A stretch of DNA of 64,000 nt, taken from a virus. Below, in pieces: positions 13,178 to 19,873 of the stretch (position 1 is the stretch's first letter; each line of letters starts with the position of its first letter). The stretch lies in the IMG/VR virus record IMGVR_UViG_3300025030_000070, positions 1 through 64,000 of that record; one strand, 5' to 3'. The position numbers and the translations under genes were made by a program. The notes beneath the pieces are model-generated. The model was given only the letters and a program-made list of their open reading frames with translations. It was not told the origin of the DNA and searched no databases.

Positions 13178-13438
13178 ATGAGCAGATCAATCCGTAAAAC
13201 AAAAATATTCGGAAACGTTGGATCTCTTTGTCACGCATCTGAAAAAAAAGATAAAAAATTATTTCATAAGATGTATCGTTCTCTTGAAAGAGAAATTGTT
13301 CGAAAAATTGAACAAGGAGCTGTAGATTCAGAAAACGTAGTCTTTTTTAATGAAGAAGAAACGATGGATGTTTGGTCGATGGATAAAGATGGTAAACATT
13401 ATTGGGAAGATGTTGAAGAGAAAGATATGAGGAAGTAA
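13178..13438 (+). CDS. Conserved-type phage protein, 86 aa
   Basis: The start MSRSIRKTKIFGNVG is a pattern seen at the beginning of many small phage proteins of unknown function. A basic helix and an acidic C-terminus follow. Its stop is directly followed by the next ATG. Confidence 0.6.
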   Translation: MSRSIRKTKIFGNVGSLCHASEKKDKKLFHKMYRSLEREIVRKIEQGAVDSENVVFFNEEETMDVWSMDKDGKHYWEDVEEKDMRK

Positions 13439-13702
13439 ATGGTTTTTGGAACAAAAGAAGAAATTGCTGAAGCTAAAAAGAATCCACAATTCAAATATGT
13501 TGAACTGGAAGTGTGGGATAAACACACTGGAAATGATGGCGGATTTATTCTTAATTGGGGTGTTGAACATCTTGGTTTTGGACAAATTGCTTTCTATAAA
13601 AAAGGAAGTAAAATAATCTGCGATACAGAATGTATGGGTAAAGAGTTTGTTGAAAAAACAATTAAACATTTCCTTTCTATTGTGGAGTTCAAAGAACAAT
13701 GA
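13439..13702 (+). CDS. Hypothetical protein, 87 aa
   Basis: It starts at the base after the previous stop. Mixed alpha/beta, with WGVEHLGFGQIAFYKKG in the middle. It overlaps the next gene by 4 bases (ATGA). Confidence 0.6.
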   Translation: MVFGTKEEIAEAKKNPQFKYVELEVWDKHTGNDGGFILNWGVEHLGFGQIAFYKKGSKIICDTECMGKEFVEKTIKHFLSIVEFKEQ

Positions 13703-13917
13703 ACTCTTGCTCCGTTTTCGATAATATTGAGCTAAAAGCAAGAGTGTTAAGAACGAAAATATTACTTGCTTCAACTATAGGAACAATTGAATATGAATTC
13801 TCTAAATTTCTGGAGGAGAATAATGTTTGTGTCAGCAACTATATTGATATTAAGCTATTTAGATTAGGAAACATATATCAATTAATTTTTGTATATGCTA
13901 AAGTTGTTGAGGATTAA
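13699..13917 (+). CDS. Hypothetical protein, 72 aa
   Basis: Coupled to the upstream gene through ATGA. No motif is recognised. Confidence 0.5.
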   Translation: MNSCSVFDNIELKARVLRTKILLASTIGTIEYEFSKFLEENNVCVSNYIDIKLFRLGNIYQLIFVYAKVVED

Positions 13918-14004
13918 AACATAATTTATGGATGACCCTGGTGGAGAAAAATCTATTAAACAAAATATGGGAGAACCCATTCAGACGTTACACGTTACCT
14001 GTTT

Positions 14005-14241
14005 GTGACGATATTAAGCGCGATCGCAGATTTTTGGATCTCTTTATATTCTTATTCTGTCGCTCATGGATGGATTATAACTCAAGCGATCACTGGTTTC
14101 ATTCTCCCTTTCGTTAATATGATTTTGTATATGTGGTTTATCGATACAAAAGACTTTATGGAAAGGCTTCGTCTTACTTTTTTTTCTGCTTTTGGGTTCA
14201 TAATTGGTTCCACGACAATGCTTCTTTTGGTAAGAAAATAA
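14005..14241 (+). CDS. Membrane protein, 78 aa (GTG start uncertain)
   Basis: Two hydrophobic segments (AHGWIITQAITGFILPFVNM and LTFFSAFGFIIGSTTMLLL) flank a charged loop, suggesting two transmembrane helices. The only usual start in this frame is GTG 14005. It overlaps the stop of a 26-codon frame from ATG 13928 (GTGA). The frame stays open upstream to 13960, so the N-terminus may reach further through a frameshift or an unusual start. Confidence 0.5.
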   Translation: MTILSAIADFWISLYSYSVAHGWIITQAITGFILPFVNMILYMWFIDTKDFMERLRLTFFSAFGFIIGSTTMLLLVRK

Positions 14242-14263
14242 TATTAATTAGATTGGAGATATA

Positions 14264-14539
14264 ATGGATACAGAACATTTTGAATGCCAATGTTATTCAG
14301 ATGAACATACATTGAAATTTAACATTGATGATGAAGATGGATATATCTACGCTTCTGTATTTTTGAATCAATGGAATAGTTGGTATAAAAGAATTTGGAT
14401 TGCTTTAAAATATGTTTTTGGATACAAATGTAAATATGGACATTTTGATTCGTTTATGCTAAGGTTAGAAGATCATGATCGGTTTAGGCTGATATTAAAA
14501 AAGTCCGAAGAGTATAGTGTTAATGCTGTGGAAGATTGA
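14264..14539 (+). CDS. Conserved-type phage protein, 91 aa
   Basis: It carries ECQCYSDEHTLKF, then WYKRIWIALKYVFGYKCKYG and HFDSFML, a pattern I know from small conserved phage proteins without a known role. GGAG is upstream of the ATG. The stop TGA lies inside the following tRNA-Ser. Confidence 0.65.
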   Translation: MDTEHFECQCYSDEHTLKFNIDDEDGYIYASVFLNQWNSWYKRIWIALKYVFGYKCKYGHFDSFMLRLEDHDRFRLILKKSEEYSVNAVED

Positions 14540-14617
14540 CCGAGTTGGAAAGGTTCCAGTCTTGAAAACTGGTGTCACGTAATCAGTCGTGCAGGGGTTC
14601 GAATCCTCTATCTTCCG
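14530..14617 (+). tRNA. tRNA-Ser(UGA), class II
   Basis: Acceptor GGAAGAT/ATCTTCC; anticodon stem CCAGT/ACTGG with loop CTTGAAA; a normal long variable arm; T-loop TTCGAAT; discriminator G as expected for serine. Confidence 0.92.
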
Positions 14618-14618
14618 T

Positions 14619-14822
14619 ATGAACAAAGAAATATCTTGGGCTGAAGAAATAACATTACTAATGAAAGAATGTGAAGTTTACGATGAGGATGTCTCAGAGA
14701 TGTTCGATTGTTCACGTCCATCAATTAAAAGATGGCGAGAAGGAAAATCTGAACCAACACCAGTTCTAAAAGAAATTATTAGAAAAGAACTTAAAAAATA
14801 TAAACATAACGTTATTGATTAG
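14619..14822 (+). CDS. Small helix-turn-helix protein, 67 aa
   Basis: ATG 14619 lies 2 bases after tRNA-Ser. VYDEDVSEMFDCSRPSIKRW then REGKSEPTPVLKE matches the helix-turn-helix and following linker of XRE-type DNA-binding proteins. It may be a regulator. The stop TAG shares its G with the first base of the next tRNA. Confidence 0.65.
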   Translation: MNKEISWAEEITLLMKECEVYDEDVSEMFDCSRPSIKRWREGKSEPTPVLKEIIRKELKKYKHNVID

Positions 14823-14910
14823 GAGTGTTGGCTGAGTTTGGAAAAGCACCTGTTTCGAAAGCAGAGGTTGAGATCATAAGCTCACAGAAGTTCGATTCTT
14901 CTACACTCCG
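14822..14910 (+). tRNA. tRNA-Ser(CGA), class II
   Basis: Acceptor GGAGTGT/ACACTCC; anticodon loop TTCGAAA gives CGA; long variable arm; T-arm AGAAG/CTTCT with loop TTCGATT; discriminator G. Confidence 0.88.
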
Positions 14911-14911
14911 C

Positions 14912-14982
14912 TGCCCCATAGTTTAATGGCAAAATAAAAGTCTCTGAAATTTTTGTTCTAAGTTCGAATCTTAGTGGGGCAA
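14912..14982 (+). tRNA. tRNA-Gln(CUG)
   Basis: Acceptor TGCCCCA/TGGGGCA; anticodon stem AAAGT/ATTTT with loop CTCTGAA; T-arm CTAAG/CTTAG with loop TTCGAAT; discriminator A. Confidence 0.87.
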
Positions 14983-14986
14983 CACC

Positions 14987-15241
14987 ACAATTATAGTGAG
15001 TATATTTGGTCAACAAATCTGAGAAAACGATTATTAGATGAAAATATTTTAGAAGAAAAATGTTAACATATGTAAAATGGAACCGATGTGGAATGGAAAA
15101 TCAATTACTTTACAATTAGACCACACAAATGGAATACGAACAGACAATAGATTGGAAAATCTACGATTGTTGTGTCCTAATTGTCATAGTCAAACAATCA
15201 CATTTTCTGGAAGAAACAAAAAGAAAAATAGACTGGGTTGA
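14987..15241 (+). pseudogene. Frameshifted HNH endonuclease
   Basis: One frame encodes YIWSTNLRKRLLDENILEEK and then a Cys. A second, shifted by one base, continues ICKMEPMWNGKSITLQLDHT, NGIRTDNRLENLRLLCPNCH and SQTITFSGR. Together these make a standard phage HNH domain. Removing one T at 15063-15064 restores CNIC (the CxxC) and joins the two. No good ATG starts the first part. The 3' end overlaps tRNA-Val. Confidence 0.75.
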
Positions 15242-15302
15242 TGTAAAAGTAGCATGAAGGTGTTACATACCTTTCGCAGGAGTGCAAATCCCCTACCCAG
15301 TA
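15232..15302 (+). tRNA. tRNA-Val(UAC)
   Basis: Acceptor ACTGGGT/ACCCAGT; anticodon stem AAGGT/ACCTT with loop GTTACAT; T-loop TGCAAAT (G at position 55) in an imperfect T-stem; discriminator A. Confidence 0.8.
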
Positions 15303-15349
15303 TAATTTATGAGGAAAATATAATAACGATAATAAAATGGAGAAATTTA

Positions 15350-15940
15350 ATGGTTAAACAAAAAATCAAGCATGCTGTATTAGACGCATTAAGGGATATT
15401 AAGCGTCCCTTTCATGATATTTGGTATTGGATTAGATGTCACACCATCAACCGATATCATATGTTAGACCTTCGAACCAAAGAATATCGATATGGATGGA
15501 TGGATCAAGATTGGAGAATGTTCCATGCTTGTTTTAATTGTCTTGTAGAATTTGTTGAAAAAGAAGATGGTTTAGGTATGCTTAAGCGCCAAATTGGTTG
15601 TTTTGATGAATTAAGCGAAGAAGAACACTCAACAGAAAATAAAAAGAAACACAATGAGGAAGCAACTAGAGTTTATGAGGAAATATTTAAACTTTATCAT
15701 TGGTGGAAAGAAGACAGAGAAAAAGAGTATGATGAAATACATCATATTTGTGATGGCATGGATTTATCGATAAAATTCAAAGAATCTCCAGAACATCCAG
15801 GATGTAGAATATGGGATACTTCTCATTTTTTCGAAAATCCCAAATGGGAAGAATTTTCTAAAAAGAAAGAAGAGTTTGAGAGAAAAGATGACGATAATCT
15901 TGATAAGCTCATAAAATTAAGAAAATATTTATGGACCTGA
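15350..15940 (+). CDS. Conserved-type phage protein, 196 aa
   Basis: ATG 15350 has GGAG upstream; the earlier frame start lies within tRNA-Val. The N-terminal DIKRPFHDIWYWIRCHTINR segment followed by YGWMDQDWRMFHACFNCLVE is familiar from large myophages as a protein of unknown function. The rest is Glu/Lys-rich and helical. Confidence 0.65.
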   Translation: MVKQKIKHAVLDALRDIKRPFHDIWYWIRCHTINRYHMLDLRTKEYRYGWMDQDWRMFHACFNCLVEFVEKEDGLGMLKRQIGCFDELSEEEHSTENKKKHNEEATRVYEEIFKLYHWWKEDREKEYDEIHHICDGMDLSIKFKESPEHPGCRIWDTSHFFENPKWEEFSKKKEEFERKDDDNLDKLIKLRKYLWT

Positions 15941-15950
15941 TTTAAATATT

Positions 15951-16026
15951 GGACACGTAGCCAAGCGGGACGGCATCCGGGAGAGAAATCAGTCGGACAG
16001 CAAAGGTTCGAATCCTTTCGTGTTCA
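15951..16026 (+). tRNA. tRNA-like gene with enlarged anticodon loop (isotype unclear)
   Basis: Acceptor GGACACG/CGTGTTC, D-arm GCC/GGC, T-arm AAAGG/CCTTT with loop TTCGAAT and discriminator A are all normal. The anticodon stem TCCGG/TCGGA encloses a 12-base loop (GAGAGAAATCAG) instead of 7, with no U33-anticodon pattern. The isotype is not assigned. Confidence 0.55.
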
Positions 16027-16038
16027 TGGAGAGTGGTT

Positions 16039-16407
16039 ATGTTAATAACAAAAGAATACCTTCGAAAAAACCCTAATACAATTTTTGTATATGGAGACAA
16101 TCGGTTAAGAAAAGGTTTTGCTGGCGCAGCGATGTTTCGAAGTGAACCAAATACATATGGATTTATCACAAAGAAATATCCAAATAACAACGATGATAGT
16201 TTTTATAAACCAGAAGAATACAGAAAAGTATTTGAAAAAGAATTATCTAAACTTGAATTTGAAATAAGGAAATCACCTAATACGCTTTGGCTAATTTCCC
16301 AATTAGGTTCTGGATTGGCAAACAAATTCAACATATGGGAAGAAGTGATAAAGAAAGAATTATCTAAGATTTCTGATAGACATCATAATGTTCGTTTACT
16401 TTTCTAA
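16039..16407 (+). CDS. Protein of a widespread uncharacterised family (GDN..GxGGAA type), 122 aa
   Basis: ATG 16039 has GGAGAG upstream. TIFVYGDNRLRKGFAGAAMF followed by RSEPNTYGFITKK is the signature of a phage and bacterial family I recall as DUF-type with a macro-like nucleotide-binding look. LWLISQLGSGLANKF later in the chain fits a Rossmann-like strand and loop. Substrate and role are unknown. Confidence 0.6.
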   Translation: MLITKEYLRKNPNTIFVYGDNRLRKGFAGAAMFRSEPNTYGFITKKYPNNNDDSFYKPEEYRKVFEKELSKLEFEIRKSPNTLWLISQLGSGLANKFNIWEEVIKKELSKISDRHHNVRLLF

Positions 16408-16411
16408 TAGA

Positions 16412-16483
16412 GCTGACATAGTATAATTAGAAGTATTATTGCCCCGTAAGTAATAGGTAGAAGTGCGAATCTTCTTGTCAGCA
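16412..16483 (+). tRNA. tRNA-Thr(CGU), atypical
   Basis: Acceptor GCTGACA/TGTCAGC; anticodon stem ATTGC/GTAAT with loop CCCGTAA (C at position 33); D-loop without GG; T-loop TGCGAAT (G at position 55); discriminator A. Confidence 0.7.
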
Positions 16484-16484
16484 A

Positions 16485-17147
16485 ATGAAATTTGAATTCA
16501 ATGAAGTGTATCCAAAAATATTTGTTTTATCGTTTGATAGCGAATATGATCTAGCAATGCACTTCTTGAGATTTCAAGAATATTATGAATCACCTAATCC
16601 ATCTTTCAGAAATAATGTTTTTTCTCTTATAGATTATATGGAATGGTATTCTAAATCATTTGGTAGAGGTTGTTTTACATATCCTAACGACTGGGGCGGA
16701 TTTAATATTTCTGGATGTGTAATTCATGATGTTTTTAAAAAAGGAATTCCAGATATTAACAAATATGATCTTTTCATGAAAAAATTATTCAATACAATGA
16801 GAAAAAGATATGGAAAAGAATTTTATTTAATAGGAATCAAAAAAGGCGATGAAAGCACTTATAAGCATGAATTATCACATGCTTTTTGGAATATGATACC
16901 AGAATATAAAGAAGAAATGAAAACACTTCTCAAATCAATTCCTAAAGAATTAAACAAAGCGATAAGAAAATTTCTTTATGACAATATGTATGATGAAAGT
17001 GTTTTGGATGACGAAATACATGCTTATTTAAGCACTGGACTGAATTCTGGGTTAAAAGATTATCTCAAAGATCACAAAAATGAATTAAAAGAAACAATGA
17101 AATTATTTGAAAAAGTGTTTGACAAGTATTTTGCCTGTATAGTATAG
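16485..17147 (+). CDS. Putative zinc-peptidase-like phage protein, 220 aa
   Basis: It contains STYKHELSHAFW near residue 125, an HExxH zinc motif, and DDEIHAYLSTGL about 45 residues later, which may supply the third ligand. Similar proteins are common in large phages without proven activity. There is no signal peptide. The stop lies inside tRNA-Thr(GGU). Confidence 0.6.
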   Translation: MKFEFNEVYPKIFVLSFDSEYDLAMHFLRFQEYYESPNPSFRNNVFSLIDYMEWYSKSFGRGCFTYPNDWGGFNISGCVIHDVFKKGIPDINKYDLFMKKLFNTMRKRYGKEFYLIGIKKGDESTYKHELSHAFWNMIPEYKEEMKTLLKSIPKELNKAIRKFLYDNMYDESVLDDEIHAYLSTGLNSGLKDYLKDHKNELKETMKLFEKVFDKYFACIV

Positions 17148-17203
17148 TGATAATACACAACTTTGGTAAAGTTGAAACTAGGGTTTAATTCCCTATATAG
17201 GCT
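17133..17203 (+). tRNA. tRNA-Thr(GGU)
   Basis: Acceptor GCCTGTA/TATAGGC; anticodon stem CAACT/AGTTG with loop TTGGTAA; T-arm TAGGG/CCCTA with loop TTTAATT; discriminator T. Confidence 0.85.
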
Positions 17204-17221
17204 TGAGATTTTATGCTAAAT

Positions 17222-17294
17222 GTCTCTGTAGTTCATAAGGAAGAACGCATTTCCCCTAAAAATGAGGTAGCAGGTTCGAACCCTGCCAGAGACG
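17222..17294 (+). tRNA. tRNA-Arg(CCU)
   Basis: Acceptor GTCTCTG/CAGAGAC; anticodon stem CATTT/AAATG with loop CCCCTAA (C at position 33); T-arm GCAGG/CCTGC with loop TTCGAAC; discriminator G. Confidence 0.85.
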
Positions 17295-17295
17295 T

Positions 17296-17343
17296 AGGAA
17301 AAGAAATTTTCCTATTGACACAGCAAACAAAATGCTGTAAAGT
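17296..17343 (+). promoter_or_regulatory. Hairpin and sigma-70-type promoter
   Basis: A perfect 7-bp hairpin with a GAAA loop (17296-17313) is followed by TTGACA (17315-17320), a 17-base spacer and TAAAGT (17338-17343). The promoter faces the gene at 17397. Confidence 0.65.
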
Positions 17344-17396
17344 AAAGATACTCAATGAAATATTGAGATTTAAAAACAAAGAGGTAATAATTAATA

Positions 17397-17630
17397 ATGA
17401 AAAATCATAGGCTATATGAAGTTCGCTCGGATAGAAATATTGGTGGCTGGAAGGTAGTCACTGGAAAGGGTACTTGCGTTAAGCGAACGGAGACCCGGCG
17501 TGAAGCGGAACAAGAGGGGCGAAGGCGAGCTCGTCTTGCTGCTTCTGACTTTGGTATCAATACCACACTTCGCGTGCGCAATGCTGATGGTTCTGTCTCG
17601 ACAGAGCAAACCTACGACGCTAGTTTCTAA
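17397..17630 (+). CDS. DUF2188-like protein, 77 aa
   Basis: GGWKVVTGKGTCVKRTETRR, then EAEQEGRRRARLAA and LRVRNADGSV, matches the WxV ... T..EA...AR ... DG layout of DUF2188-type proteins. The codons are clearly richer in G and C than those of all neighbours, which suggests recent transfer or high expression. It has its own promoter and a terminator-like hairpin downstream. Confidence 0.6.
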   Translation: MKNHRLYEVRSDRNIGGWKVVTGKGTCVKRTETRREAEQEGRRRARLAASDFGINTTLRVRNADGSVSTEQTYDASF

Positions 17631-17688
17631 TTTCGAAACCTAACAATTAGAAAATTCTTAAATAAATAAGACATTTATGTCGTAACAT

Positions 17689-17710
17689 AAGCCTTGTAAT
17701 GGGGCTTTTT
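17689..17710 (+). terminator. Rho-independent terminator
   Basis: AAGCC and GGCTT form a stem with a 9-base loop, followed by a T-run up to the first base of tRNA-Phe. It ends the DUF2188-like transcription unit. Confidence 0.65.
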
Positions 17711-17784
17711 GTTTCGGTAGCTCCAATTGGTAGAGCGCCACGTTGAAGGCGTGGGCGATGGTGGTTCGAATCCACCCCGAAACA
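17711..17784 (+). tRNA. tRNA-Phe(GAA)
   Basis: Acceptor GTTTCGG/CCGAAAC; anticodon stem CCACG/CGTGG with loop TTGAAGG; T-arm GGTGG/CCACC with loop TTCGAAT; discriminator A. Confidence 0.92.
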
Positions 17785-17788
17785 TTTT

Positions 17789-17856
17789 GGAAAGTCTACT
17801 TGGAGAGACGGAAATTTGCTAAATTTCCTGAGTGAGTTCGATTCTCACACTTTCCG
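17789..17856 (+). tRNA. tRNA-Ser(GCU), compact
   Basis: Acceptor GGAAAGT/ACTTTCC; anticodon stem GAAAT/ATTTC with loop TTGCTAA (GCU); T-arm GTGAG/CTCAC with loop TTCGATT; discriminator G as for serine. It is only 68 nt: the variable region is about 3-4 bases and the D-arm is shortened, unlike the class II serine tRNAs at 14530 and 14822. Confidence 0.8.
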
Positions 17857-17873
17857 TTAACACTACTTATTAT

Positions 17874-18677
17874 GTGTGGCAACTATTCAGTTATATTTTG
17901 TTACTGCTAACAGTAGGTTGTGCGGAAACATTCCGCATGACTTATTCAGTTTACATTCCCCCATCTCCAATTCGTTTGGAAAATAGATTAAAGCTTCTCG
18001 GCGCTAACGAAGATAAAGCACAGCATCATTATGCTGTTTTGATTGCTGGCAATTCTGAAGATAGACATAGGAATAATCTTTCACTAGCATACCAGGTGCT
18101 CATAGAACAAGGATATAATAGAAGGGATATATTCATTTTTGACTCGGAGGGTGGGAACCCGGCGGTATTCCCAATCACAGACTCAACCAATGAAAAATCA
18201 ATTTTGATTATGTTTGGATGGCTTAAAACACATGTAACGGAAAATGATTCTTTGCTTATTTATATGACTGGACATGGAAATAAAGTTGGAAATATAAGAA
18301 AGTCAGCTTTTGCTCTCAATAAAGTAGAAAATCTCACTAAGGAAATGTTTATAGAAATATTATCAACAATAAATCCACGTATTGGTATTGTATTTACTGA
18401 TTTCTGTTATTGGGGAACCATTGAAGATGAGGAACGGCTATCTGAATACATTTTTATTTCTGCTACAGACGACGATCATGTTTCGTATGGAACAACATTC
18501 GGAAGGGCATTTTGGAATTCATTTAGAACATACGACAAAACAATAACATTACTAGAATCTTATATGAATGCTTACGTTACCGACCCAATGACTTTTAAAA
18601 AGAATGCGAATCGTCCCAATATTACTTGGTCAAAAAATCGTCCTGAATTCTTTAATATTCTTGGTGAAAATATGTAA
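17874..18677 (+). CDS. Caspase-like (C13/C14-type) cysteine peptidase, predicted lipoprotein
   Basis: 267 aa from GTG 17874; longer frames would run into tRNA-Ser. Residues 5-16 are hydrophobic and end in LTVGC, a lipobox, so export and lipidation are predicted. The domain begins HHYAVLIAGN, has NLSLAYQVLIEQGYNRRDIF, then LLIYMTGHGNK with the catalytic His (about 132) and IVFTDFCYWG with the catalytic Cys (about 175). ISATDDDHVSYGTTFGRAFW follows. This order fits the caspase/legumain fold. A lipid-anchored protease facing the periplasm could act on host or rival-phage proteins (inference). Confidence 0.8.
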   Translation: MWQLFSYILLLLTVGCAETFRMTYSVYIPPSPIRLENRLKLLGANEDKAQHHYAVLIAGNSEDRHRNNLSLAYQVLIEQGYNRRDIFIFDSEGGNPAVFPITDSTNEKSILIMFGWLKTHVTENDSLLIYMTGHGNKVGNIRKSAFALNKVENLTKEMFIEILSTINPRIGIVFTDFCYWGTIEDEERLSEYIFISATDDDHVSYGTTFGRAFWNSFRTYDKTITLLESYMNAYVTDPMTFKKNANRPNITWSKNRPEFFNILGENM

Positions 18678-18904
18678 TGAAAATGAGCATAAGTGGTTCT
18701 GTTAATCACATAGAATATGACATAAACATATATTCTTCGGCAAGGAGATGGAAAGATATTCAGTCTTTAATGAATAGAATCAAAGAACTCAAAAGTGAAA
18801 TTTATGCTTTAAAAGCAGAAAATATCAAATTGAGAGTAAACGAATTAAATAAACGATTAGAGGAATATTCTAAACAATTAAATTCAATTAAAAAAGACAC
18901 ATAG
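18677..18904 (+). CDS. Coiled-coil protein, 75 aa
   Basis: It overlaps the previous stop by one base. YSSARRWKDIQSLMNRIKEL leads into a long Glu/Lys/Leu heptad helix. The same YxSARRWKDxxxLMxxIK block occurs in the next gene (18939), so the two are paralogues. Confidence 0.6.
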   Translation: MKMSISGSVNHIEYDINIYSSARRWKDIQSLMNRIKELKSEIYALKAENIKLRVNELNKRLEEYSKQLNSIKKDT

Positions 18905-18938
18905 GTTGACTTTGTTTGGATTTATGATAGTATAAGAC

Positions 18939-19280
18939 ATGTCCAAACCTAAAATAGAGCCTTTGAAATTGCCACAATTTCATTCCGTTTCCGCTACATC
19001 TAATAAAATTATAATTAAAGGGCTTAATGGGCAATTTCATGATGAAGCTTGGTTCAATCAAATTCAGAATATTGAAGAATTTCCTCCTGAAATATATAAT
19101 TCTGCACGTAGATGGAAAGACGTAAAAGCTCTAATGGAGCATATTAAAATTCAAAAAAAAGAAATAGAAAATTTCAAAAAAGAAAATTTGAGATTACAAA
19201 TGGAGATAGAAGTTCTCTTTAAAGAGAAATTGTTCGAAAAATTGAACAAGGAGGAAGTTCTCCGAAAGGATAGTAAATGA
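18939..19280 (+). CDS. Coiled-coil protein, 113 aa
   Basis: A Pro-rich N-terminus is followed by YNSARRWKDVKALMEHIKIQ and a long coiled coil. It is a longer paralogue of the gene at 18677. It shares ATGA with the exonuclease gene that follows. A TTGACT element at 18906 may serve as its promoter. Confidence 0.6.
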   Translation: MSKPKIEPLKLPQFHSVSATSNKIIIKGLNGQFHDEAWFNQIQNIEEFPPEIYNSARRWKDVKALMEHIKIQKKEIENFKKENLRLQMEIEVLFKEKLFEKLNKEEVLRKDSK

Positions 19281-19873
19281 CAAACAAGATATTGGTTATC
19301 GATACTGAAACTGGTGGATTGGATTCTTCTGAACATAGTTTATTGAGTATTGCTGGAGTTGCTTTAGATATTAAAAATTCTACAGTTCATGAAATATTTA
19401 ATATTCTTGTAAGAGAGCCGTATCTATGTGTTCAAAAAGAAGCTATGGAAGTGAATAAAATAAATCTAAACGAAATTATCCAAAACGGAATTTCTCCTAC
19501 TCAAGCGGTTGAGGAAATAGTAAATTCAATAAATAAAGAATTTCCATTTGGAAAACCAGTTGTTCTTGGGGGACATAACGTAAGTTTCGATGTTTCTTTT
19601 CTGAAAAGATTGTTTAGATTGGCCTCTCATTCATATAATATTAAACAGATTTTTTCTCATAGAACCGTCGATACAGCATCAATAGTTCAATTTCTCCAAA
19701 TGTCTGAGTCGGCTGACAAAGAGAGATCACCAAATTTAGATTTTCTCCTTCAAATTGCTAGAGTTCCATATGAACAAAATATTAGACATACTGCTATTGG
19801 AGATGCTAAATTGACAGCATATGCTCTTTTGAATCTTACCAAACGAGCACGATGGGGTATTTTTAATGACTAA
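19277..19873 (+). CDS. DEDDh 3'-5' exonuclease (DnaQ/RNase T-like)
   Basis: 198 aa. VIDTETGGLD gives the Exo I motif, GGHNVSFDVSFL the Exo II Asp, and IRHTAIGDAKLTA the His and Asp of Exo III. The length fits the bare exonuclease domain. It could proofread, trim RNA or degrade DNA; a polymerase partner is not in this window. Confidence 0.88.
   Translation: MTNKILVIDTETGGLDSSEHSLLSIAGVALDIKNSTVHEIFNILVREPYLCVQKEAMEVNKINLNEIIQNGISPTQAVEEIVNSINKEFPFGKPVVLGGHNVSFDVSFLKRLFRLASHSYNIKQIFSHRTVDTASIVQFLQMSESADKERSPNLDFLLQIARVPYEQNIRHTAIGDAKLTAYALLNLTKRARWGIFND

Noticed and set aside
17213-17410. 65-codon + strand frame
   Set aside because: It covers tRNA-Arg(CCU) and the promoter of the next gene; a chance frame.
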